Below are positions 1 through 5,142 of a stretch of 10,214 nucleotides of DNA, piece after piece. The position numbers and the translations under genes were made by a program. The notes below the pieces were generated by a model. It was not told the DNA's origin, ran no database searches, and saw only the letters and a program-made list of their open reading frames with translations. Within the stretch, counting starts at the first letter, position 1. The number at the start of each line of letters is the position of its first letter. Source of the DNA: SYFY01 sp043719475 (GTDB taxonomy: Bacteria; Pseudomonadota; Gammaproteobacteria; Pseudomonadales; Azotimanducaceae); contig JAYSTS010000360.1 of NCBI GenBank assembly GCA_043719475.1, positions 1-10,214 of the forward strand. Reading direction: 5' to 3'.

Positions 1-417
1 CTGGGTGTGATCACGGCGTATGTTCCGGTGAGTGGCAAGATCTGGATGACGGCGACTCGCGAACGTGTGCGCATCAAGGCCATCGCCCGGGATGGTCGAT
101 CTGCCGTGGTGATCACCAGCAAGGGTACGCCCATGGGTGGTGGCAAGACGGTCACCTACAAGGGCCACTCGGTCATTCATGATGATGCGAAGATCAAACT
201 CTGGTTTTACAACCTGTTGGCACACGGCATGGCCTCAGCAAAAGATGAGGGCAATGCGTTCACCCGCAATCTCAAGCCGGAACTGTTTGTGAAGTTCCTC
301 GACACACCTGAGCGCGTCGTCCTTGAGTTCACACCCGAGATGTCGATTCCTTTCGATGGTGACAAGATGGCGTTAGGTACGGCCGCAGCCTATGCACAGT
401 TTGCCAAAGACCAGTAA
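1..417 (+). CDS. PPOX-fold (pyridoxamine 5'-phosphate oxidase-like) protein, 5' end missing
   Basis: The reading frame is open from base 1 and ends at TAA 415-417, so the true start very likely lies left of the window; the GTG at base 7 is only the first start-like codon available. The visible 138 codons resemble the split-barrel flavin/F420-binding PPOX family. 'GKIWMTATRERVRIKAI' matches the beta-strand and Arg/Lys-rich segment after the barrel entry, followed by 'SAVVITSKGTP', 'KTVTYKGHSVIHDD' and a late 'TPERVVLEFTPEM' strand. Family members bind FMN or F420 and carry out redox chemistry on varied small substrates; nothing here identifies the substrate. No signal peptide or membrane segment is visible, so a cytoplasmic protein is expected. 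The DUF1801 gene follows 23 bp downstream on the same strand and may be co-transcribed. The family call is fairly firm; the specific function is unknown. Confidence 0.75.
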   Translation: MGVITAYVPVSGKIWMTATRERVRIKAIARDGRSAVVITSKGTPMGGGKTVTYKGHSVIHDDAKIKLWFYNLLAHGMASAKDEGNAFTRNLKPELFVKFLDTPERVVLEFTPEMSIPFDGDKMALGTAAAYAQFAKDQ

Positions 418-440
418 GCGTCTGCACGAGACAGTCCACG

Positions 441-863
441 TTGGTTGAACCCAAAACCAAAGCTACCGCAGCCAGCGTCGGGGTGTTCCTCGACGCGATC
501 ATTGACGATCAGCGCCGCGCTGACTGCAAGCGCGTGGCGAAGCTCATGCAGAAAATTACCGGCATAAAACCGAAGATGTGGGGTAGCAGCATCGTCGGTT
601 TTGATAGCTATCGCTATGTGTATGCCAGTGGTCGATCCGGTGACGCGCCATTAACTGCGTTTTCGCCTCGTGCTCGGGCACTCACACTTTATGTGATGGC
701 AGGATTTGGTGGCGAGGCTGCGCTGATGCAACAACTTGGCAAGTTCAAGACGGGTAAGTCGTGTCTTTACATCAAGTCGTTGGCAGACGTAGAGCTTGCA
801 GTTCTCGAAACTTTGATCAGCCAGTCCGTAACTTTCATGCGTGAGAAGTACCCGAAGGATTGA
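441..863 (+). CDS. DUF1801 domain protein (YdhG/YjbR-like fold)
   Basis: This is a 140-residue protein, the usual size for a stand-alone DUF1801 domain. The signature region is clear: 'KPKMWGSSIVGFDSYRYVYASGRSGDAP' (about residues 43-70), then 'FSPRARALTLYVMAGF' (74-89) and 'GKSCLYIKSLADVEL' near the C-terminus. The family has a compact alpha/beta fold and is usually annotated as hypothetical; no catalytic activity is established, so I assign none. The start is uncertain. TTG 441 is the earliest reasonable start, and the next ATG (Met36) would cut into the conserved domain. No strong Shine-Dalgarno sequence is visible. The gene ends at TGA 861-863, only 5 bp from the stop codon of the convergent PQQ enzyme gene, leaving no room for a separate terminator. 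Confidence 0.8.
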   Translation: MVEPKTKATAASVGVFLDAIIDDQRRADCKRVAKLMQKITGIKPKMWGSSIVGFDSYRYVYASGRSGDAPLTAFSPRARALTLYVMAGFGGEAALMQQLGKFKTGKSCLYIKSLADVELAVLETLISQSVTFMREKYPKD

Positions 864-868
864 GTGTC

Positions 869-2440
869 TCAGCGACTGTCTGCTTTCAGCCGATAGGCAA
901 TGAGCGCATTGCCGCCTTGTTGCCCGAAGCTTCCATATCCACTCTGAATGAACACCATGTCTTCCGCCACGTAAGGTCCGTGAACGTCGATGGTGCCTCC
1001 GTGCGCTTCCGCGCCGTTAACAGCGGGCCAGTTCTTCCAGGTATCGTGTTGCCAGAGCAGTTCACCGGTACGTGCATCGTTGATCAGCATTCGACCATCC
1101 AGAGCGCTGCCGAAGATCAATTCATCGGTCGCCGTGATGGCCGCGCTCATGCCGTATCGGCAGTTGGGTTTGTCATTGCAGGCATCATCCAGCGTGTACT
1201 GCCAGCGCACTTCGCCGGTGTCCATGGCGACTGCGTACAGGCCCGGCTTGGCGTCGCCTGCACCAGGCCCCGCCGGGATATCACTGATCGGTACATACAG
1301 GAAACGCAGTCCTTCGTGAGCTGCCATTCCCCAATGCACGCCGCCGAGGTATCCACCGCGTCCCACATTGACTGACCAGAGGTGCTTGCCGCTGGCAGCG
1401 TCCATCGCATGAACGTCACCAGACTTCTGGCCGGCCAGAATGATCGGCTCACCGTTTGCACCACTGGCAACGATCGGCGGTGCACCGAAATCGAGGTCTG
1501 GCCCGGATACGTCCGGACAGTTTGGATGCATTGCATGTACCGTGCAGGCCAGGTTGAAAGTATCACCGGCTGTAAACTGTTCAACCCATGTGCGTTCGCC
1601 TGTTGACGGCGCGATCGAGAAGATCGCATCACTGGTCTTGGAGGCCGGTGCCGTGTAGTTCTCGCCGGTGCCGATGTAGATCTGCCGTGTCTCAGGGTCA
1701 ACCGCGGGTGCCGACCATGCAGGCGCTCCGGATGGCCCCCACTGTTCGACGAACAGGAAGTGGCGCCCCGATACTTGTGGGGCTTCATCGATCACAGGTC
1801 GACGCCACAGCAGAGTGCCGGTTGCGGCGTTCAACGCAGCCAGGGAGCCTCGCGACTTGCAGCAACCGTAGAGCGGATTGACTGCCAGCGAAAGTTCATA
1901 GGAGGAGACCGGGACCAACAATCGGCCATCGTAAAAAGTCGGGGTTCCAGTCAGCATGTTGAAAGGATGTTCGCGCGCGTCGGTTCGCCAGAGGAGTTCG
2001 CCGGAACCTGCGTTGACGGCGTAGGCATAACCCTCAAATGTGCCGAAGAAGAGGGCGGTGACACCACCACCGAGGTCCCCATGAGTGAGCCCGGTGCGAA
2101 TACTGCCGTCGACCTTCAGTCGCCACCGCTCACAGCCGTTGGCTTTGGCCAGCGCATACAGATGCCCGCCCTGTGACCCAACAAAGATCGTGTCGCCGGT
2201 GACAGCAAACCAGGAATGAGGACTTTGGCCGCCGTCCAGCGCGAAAGTCCAGGCAACTTCAAGGTTCTGGACATTGTCACGATAGATCGAGGAGCCTCGT
2301 TGATAGCGGGTGTTGCGTACATCCAGCCCCCACCCTTGTCCGTACCACCTGGAAAGATCAGGGTTTGGTGAACATTTCTCGTTACCAAGAGCCGGTAACG
2401 TTGACAACAACATGAACGCAAACCCTGCGGCGCGGATCAT
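869..2440 (-). CDS. Secreted PQQ-type beta-propeller dehydrogenase, polyvinyl-alcohol-dehydrogenase-like
   Basis: This 523-residue protein starts at ATG 2440 with a Sec signal (MIRAAGFAFMLLSTLPALG). Six blade motifs of the type A-x-x-G-x-x-x-W are visible near residues 95-107, 141-151, 202-212, 345-355, 403-413 and 453-463, as in PQQ quinoprotein propellers. Several segments resemble polyvinyl alcohol dehydrogenase: 'GQGWGLDVRNTRYQ' (34-47), 'GAPAWSAPAVDP' (238-249), 'IYIGTGENYT' (254-263), 'DLDFGAPPI' (315-323) and 'HWGMAA' (369-374). An adjacent cysteine pair (193-194) is present, as in quinoprotein dehydrogenases. No CxxCH haem motif is found, so electrons would have to pass to a separate cytochrome. 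The expected role is oxidation of an alcohol in the periplasm; the substrate is unknown. The start codon overlaps the stop of the upstream phosphodiesterase gene (ATGA) and has no clear ribosome site of its own, which suggests translational coupling. Confidence 0.85.
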   Translation of the reverse strand: MIRAAGFAFMLLSTLPALGNEKCSPNPDLSRWYGQGWGLDVRNTRYQRGSSIYRDNVQNLEVAWTFALDGGQSPHSWFAVTGDTIFVGSQGGHLYALAKANGCERWRLKVDGSIRTGLTHGDLGGGVTALFFGTFEGYAYAVNAGSGELLWRTDAREHPFNMLTGTPTFYDGRLLVPVSSYELSLAVNPLYGCCKSRGSLAALNAATGTLLWRRPVIDEAPQVSGRHFLFVEQWGPSGAPAWSAPAVDPETRQIYIGTGENYTAPASKTSDAIFSIAPSTGERTWVEQFTAGDTFNLACTVHAMHPNCPDVSGPDLDFGAPPIVASGANGEPIILAGQKSGDVHAMDAASGKHLWSVNVGRGGYLGGVHWGMAAHEGLRFLYVPISDIPAGPGAGDAKPGLYAVAMDTGEVRWQYTLDDACNDKPNCRYGMSAAITATDELIFGSALDGRMLINDARTGELLWQHDTWKNWPAVNGAEAHGGTIDVHGPYVAEDMVFIQSGYGSFGQQGGNALIAYRLKADSR

Positions 2441-3645
2441 GCGCGAGGCGGCAACAAGGCAGTGAAGGAGATGACGGGATGCTGCTTCGGTGCGATCAAC
2501 GCATTGAGCACGATAAATTCGAGCGACACCTTGGCATCTCCCTTCGGGATCTTGACGGCTAACTCGGTCCTGCCGTGTGGCGGTACCGACACCATGTCGG
2601 CGCTGCCCATGAAGGTGTGCGCCGACTTGTTCTGCAGGATGAACTCGGCATCCGAGTGATTCTGCAGGGTCACGACGGCAACGTCCGCGTTCTGGAAACG
2701 GGTGGTCGTTGCATCCACCGTCAGCGATGCCTGCAGGAGAGGCATGAGTTCCGCTACTCGGCCGATCAAAAGGTTTTTGAACCAGACCACCGTCTGTTTG
2801 GCGAACAGGGCGCCGCGTATTCCCTCGATGGAACGATCCGCAGTAAACACGAGTGTGACCGGTCGGTGACCACCGGTTGCCGGGCTGTAGTCCCAATCGA
2901 TCAGGTCGTGGACGTCAGACACACCGATCATCACCAGATCGTGTTGCATGGCGATGGCATGTGCTTCCTCGGAATAATCATCACCATTGGCGATTTCGAT
3001 CCCGTGCATCTGACCCGCCTTGATGAGGCCGGCATGAAAGTCGTCCAGACGGGTTAGGCCATCGGGATTCTGCGCAGTCCAGTAGGGGTGATTCCAGAAT
3101 ACGAATGCGCCTTGGGCGTTGGCTGCCTTCACTGCCTCGTCGGCGGGCCAGCCTTGTGCCGCTTTGTAGTACTCGATCGCGTCGGTAATGGCACCGGCGT
3201 CGGCGGGAACTTGCAGCAGCTTGTTGGAATCCTGCACGAACACTGCGTTCATGTGTCCGGCTGGAGCTTCGCGGGTGATCTCCGAGCCACTGATGATCAG
3301 CAGGTTGGAGTTTTTGGCGGCGTCCAGAGCATCGGCGAAACTGCGGTTGCGATCAGCGTGGGGAATATCCGCACGGTGGGGCTGATACTCCAGATGCTCC
3401 GTGACGGCCATGGCATCAAGTCCATCCCGAATCGACTCCTCAACACGGATCTTGGGCCAGACGTGGCCATCGGAAAAAACACTGTGCGTGTGCAGATCGA
3501 CAACTAACGTCTGCTTGCCGCTAACGTCGGGAAAGTCGATAACCCGATCACCTTCGGCTTTGGCATTTGACGCAGTGTGGGCAAACGCCAGCACGGGGCA
3601 GGCTGTCAGAATAATCAAGAGTGAGGCTCGAGGCGTTATACGCAT
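2437..3645 (-). CDS. Secreted PHP-domain phosphodiesterase, Sb-PDE family
   Basis: This 402-residue protein begins MRITPRASLLIILTACPVLA, a convincing signal peptide, so it should act in the periplasm or outside the cell. A complete set of PHP-fold metal-ligand candidates can be read: H52 and H54 in 'DLHTHS', D59, H84 in 'TEH', E122 in 'GSEIT', H131 in 'AGHMNA', H186 in 'WNHP', and D244 and H246 in 'SDVHD'. The extended pattern 'VFSDGHVWPKIRVEE', 'EHLEYQPH', 'GIEIANGDDYSEEAH' and 'FAKQTVVWFKNLLIG' is that of the family named after the Sphingobium organophosphate phosphodiesterase (Sb-PDE). Family knowledge predicts hydrolysis of phosphodiesters with a trinuclear metal centre. A beta-rich C-terminal domain follows from about residue 300. 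An in-frame TTG at 3705 would add 20 residues in front of the signal and is less likely. It is the first gene of a unit with the PQQ enzyme, which overlaps its stop codon by 4 bp. Confidence 0.88.
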   Translation of the reverse strand: MRITPRASLLIILTACPVLAFAHTASNAKAEGDRVIDFPDVSGKQTLVVDLHTHSVFSDGHVWPKIRVEESIRDGLDAMAVTEHLEYQPHRADIPHADRNRSFADALDAAKNSNLLIISGSEITREAPAGHMNAVFVQDSNKLLQVPADAGAITDAIEYYKAAQGWPADEAVKAANAQGAFVFWNHPYWTAQNPDGLTRLDDFHAGLIKAGQMHGIEIANGDDYSEEAHAIAMQHDLVMIGVSDVHDLIDWDYSPATGGHRPVTLVFTADRSIEGIRGALFAKQTVVWFKNLLIGRVAELMPLLQASLTVDATTTRFQNADVAVVTLQNHSDAEFILQNKSAHTFMGSADMVSVPPHGRTELAVKIPKGDAKVSLEFIVLNALIAPKQHPVISFTALLPPRA

Positions 3646-3762
3646 GGATGGGTCCGGTGGCTGAGGCAGTGAGATCAGAGTGCCGCAAGCGACGAACCGG
3701 AGCAACTAACCTTGATTCGACAATAATCGGTACCGCTTCCGACGCACAACGCGTCTGACGCA

Positions 3763-3793
3763 GGGGGGAGGCGTCGGGCGGCCCTCCCCCCCC
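3763..3793. repeat. G/C-tract inverted repeat
   Basis: GGGGGGAGG (3763-3771) is complementary to CCTCCCCCC (3783-3791), giving a 9-bp perfect stem around an 11-base loop; the C run continues to 3793. It lies between the phosphodiesterase start and the palindromic repeat cluster. No T tract follows on either strand, so it is not a classical intrinsic terminator. The 8-base C run is also a place where sequencing or assembly errors are common. Confidence 0.55.
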
Positions 3794-3794
3794 G

Positions 3795-3863
3795 TTGTAG
3801 AAGGAGCGGTCTCCCGACCGCGATGCCGGGTGGAAAATCGCGATCAGGAGATCGCTCCCACAA
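3795..3863 (-). repeat. REP-like palindromic element, copy 1 (inverted)
   Basis: This copy is a long imperfect palindrome. Arm 3803-3824 pairs with arm 3837-3858 at 19 of 22 positions, around a 12-base loop. Read on the minus strand, its first 27 bases (3863 down to 3837) are identical to the start of the copy at 10079, so it is the same family in the opposite orientation. The termini are TTGTAG on the left and CCCACAA on the right. Each arm contains a small hairpin of the form GCGRTC-TCCT-GAYCGC. It is the most complete copy in the window and serves as the reference for the element's ends. Confidence 0.8.
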
Positions 3864-3880
3864 GGATGGGTGTAGCAGCA

Positions 3881-3930
3881 TTGAAGGAGCGGTCTCCTGA
3901 CCGCCCGCGATCTGGGAGACCTCCCGATCT
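3881..3930. repeat. REP-like palindromic element, degenerate copy 2
   Basis: It begins TTGAAGGAGC and carries the exact small hairpin GCGGTC-TCCT-GACCGC (3889-3904). A variant arm follows at about 3909-3929, in which GATC and GGGAG pair with CTCCC and GATC. The element lacks the normal loop and right arm, so it looks like a partial or rearranged copy of the same family. Confidence 0.6.
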
Positions 3931-3937
3931 GGAAAAG

Positions 3938-4000
3938 TTGTGGGGGCGATCTCCTGATCACGATCTTCGATGACATCGACAATCGCGGTCAGGAGACCGC
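3938..4000 (+). repeat. REP-like palindromic element, copy 3
   Basis: This 63-base segment matches 10079-10141 at 57 of 63 positions by direct comparison; most differences fall in the loop. The left arm contains GCGATC-TCCT-GATC and the right arm GCGGTC-AGGA-GACCGC. Instead of ending in CTCCCACAA as copy 1 does, it runs into a 12-bp tandem repeat built from its own right arm. Lying downstream of mscL and upstream of the phosphodiesterase operon, it may form stable RNA hairpins in the mscL 3' region. Confidence 0.8.
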
Positions 4001-4025
4001 ACAGGAGACCGCACAGGAGACCGCG
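3990..4025 (+). repeat. 12-bp tandem repeat, three units
   Basis: CAGGAGACCGCA occurs at 3990-4001 and again exactly at 4002-4013; a third unit at 4014-4025 differs only in its last base (G). The unit is the inner part of the right arm of the adjacent palindromic element, so it probably arose by slippage within that arm. Confidence 0.9.
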
Positions 4026-4044
4026 CCACCATTTCGAGGCGCGA

Positions 4045-4446
4045 TCAGCGAGCGCGCAATGCGTCCCGGATTTCGGTCAGCAGCACTTCTTCCTTGCTTG
4101 GCGGTGGTGGCGCGGCAGGAGCCGCTACTTCTTCTTTCTTCATCGAATTCATGGCCTTGACGACCAGGAAGATTGCAAACGCGATGATGACGAAGTCGAC
4201 AATGGACTGGACGAATACACCGTACTTGAGCAACACGGCATCGGCGTCCACGGCTGCATCCTTCAGCGTGACTGCGAGAGCGGAAAAGTTCATTCCGCCC
4301 AGCAGCATTCCCAATGGCGGCATCAGTACATCGGCGACAAATGAAGACACAATCTTGCCGAATGCGCCGCCAATGACGATACCGACAGCCATGTCGACGA
4401 CGTTGCCACGCATGGCAAAACTTTTGAATTCAGTGAGCATACTCAT
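4045..4446 (-). CDS. mscL: Large-conductance mechanosensitive channel MscL
   Basis: This 133-residue protein is close to the usual MscL length of about 136. It has the N-terminal amphipathic segment 'MLTEFKSFAMRGNVVDMAVG', the first membrane helix 'VGIVIGGAFGKIVSSFVADV' (about 21-40) ending in the conserved 'LMPPLG', a periplasmic loop, a second helix 'GVFVQSIVDFVIIAFAIFLV' (about 76-95), and the cytoplasmic C-terminal helix 'KEEVLLTEIRDALRAR' after a Pro/Ala-rich linker. MscL is a homopentameric inner-membrane pore that opens under high membrane tension and releases solutes during hypo-osmotic shock. Two ATG codons lie two residues apart (4446 and 4440). The first is chosen because a G-rich GGGGGGA stretch sits about 8 bases upstream. 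It is probably transcribed alone from the promoter at 4596-4624. Confidence 0.96.
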   Translation of the reverse strand: MSMLTEFKSFAMRGNVVDMAVGIVIGGAFGKIVSSFVADVLMPPLGMLLGGMNFSALAVTLKDAAVDADAVLLKYGVFVQSIVDFVIIAFAIFLVVKAMNSMKKEEVAAPAAPPPPSKEEVLLTEIRDALRAR

Positions 4447-4595
4447 TTTTGGGTCCCCCCGGTTGACGTGTTGGCCGCGATCAGTGTCGGCGGCAGCATT
4501 GTATTGATCAGACTTGAATCTGTTGTCTGCGGGTTCGCGAACTTACCTCGATTTTACAAATGCTGACAAGATTACGAACGCGAAATCGTGGGGCG

Positions 4596-4624
4596 TTTAT
4601 AACACTCGAACCGCAGCCAGACAA
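4596..4624 (-). promoter_or_regulatory. Probable sigma-70 promoter with extended -10 for mscL
   Basis: On the minus strand, TTGTCT (4624-4619, 4 of 6 to consensus) is followed after exactly 17 bp by TATAAA (4601-4596, 5 of 6), directly preceded by TGT, which forms an extended -10. Transcription would start near 4589 and leave a leader of about 140 bases before the mscL ATG at 4446. This is pattern recognition only. Confidence 0.55.
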
Positions 4625-4661
4625 TCAAACGCTCGATCAAAGGTTTGATAAAAGGCCCGGT

Positions 4662-5105
4662 TCAGTCAAGGATCTTGGTTGGAGGTCGAATCGCTCGGTA
4701 AACCAGCCAGCCAATGCACACCAACAAAACCGTCTGCGTAGGTGCCCACCAGATGTGCCAGGTGTCGACGGTCGTCGAGGTGCAAAGCGCTCCCCCGGCC
4801 AGGGTTGAGTTGATCCAGGCGGTAACCACAGGAATCACCGCCAGAGTGGTCAGTATGAGAAGTGGCCACACAAAATGTCTGAGCAATGCATGAACTTCCC
4901 CTAACGGCCGGGTCAGGTTCAAGAGCCCTGCGAGCGGTGCCGTGAAAAAGCCGAAGCCGAGCAGCACTGCCCACAGGGTATTGCCATCGGTGGTGCAGGA
5001 AATGATTCGCAACGTTGCCAGCCAGATGACATAGGCGTACACGCACATCCAGCCGACCAATGCGGCAGCGAGCCTGCCCATGACTTCGGCAAAGGACATG
5101 CTCAT
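4662..5105 (-). CDS. Four-helix membrane protein of unknown function
   Basis: I do not recognise a family for this 147-residue protein. Four hydrophobic segments are visible, at about 12-32 (ALVGWMCVYAYVIWLATL), 44-62 (LWAVLLGFGFFTAPLAGLL), 78-97 (VWPLLILTTLAVIPVVTAWI) and 120-138 (PTQTVLLVCIGWLVYRAI), so it should sit in the inner membrane. Cysteines occur at about 21, 37, 107 and 129, but no haem or metal motif is seen. It begins 37 bp after the stop of the redoxin-cytochrome-copper fusion gene on the same strand, so the two probably form an operon; a role as membrane partner or anchor is inference. ATG 5105 is used as the start, but ATG 5099 two codons later is equally possible, and neither has a clear ribosome site. 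Confidence 0.75.
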   Translation of the reverse strand: MSMSFAEVMGRLAAALVGWMCVYAYVIWLATLRIISCTTDGNTLWAVLLGFGFFTAPLAGLLNLTRPLGEVHALLRHFVWPLLILTTLAVIPVVTAWINSTLAGGALCTSTTVDTWHIWWAPTQTVLLVCIGWLVYRAIRPPTKILD

Positions 5106-5142
5106 TCAGGCTGAGACATTGTCGCGAGCGTCACGAGCATGT

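Larger units (their letters stand above)
3646..4044. other. Gene-free region filled mainly by palindromic repeats
   Basis: No credible coding sequence is found in these 399 bases. About 3795-4025 is occupied by the repeat elements listed separately, and 3763-3793 by the G/C hairpin. The remaining stretch, 3646-3762, should hold the promoter and leader of the phosphodiesterase operon on the minus strand, but I see no convincing -35/-10 pair there. No T-tract terminator is visible after mscL. Confidence 0.7.

Noticed and set aside
1147..1788. 213-codon minus-strand frame inside the PQQ gene
   Set aside because: It is an alternative frame of the recognised PQQ propeller gene with low-complexity, Arg/Ser-rich translation.
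2441..2896. Extension of the PQQ enzyme frame upstream to 2896
   Set aside because: It overlaps the phosphodiesterase coding region in another frame, has no family resemblance and would bury the signal peptide that begins at ATG 2440.
3646..3705. TTG start at 3705 for the phosphodiesterase
   Set aside because: It would place 20 Pro-containing residues ahead of a well-formed signal peptide starting at ATG 3645.
3548..3982. 144-codon minus-strand frame across the repeat cluster
   Set aside because: It consists largely of translated palindromic repeats and overlaps the phosphodiesterase start in another frame.
3795..4025. CRISPR array
   Set aside because: The repeats are imperfect palindromes in both orientations without regular unique spacers, and no cas gene is present.
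4624..4649. Intrinsic terminator between the four-helix membrane protein gene and mscL
   Set aside because: ATCAAAC and GTTTGAT can form a 7-bp stem, but it is AT-rich, no T tract follows, and the site overlaps the mscL promoter.
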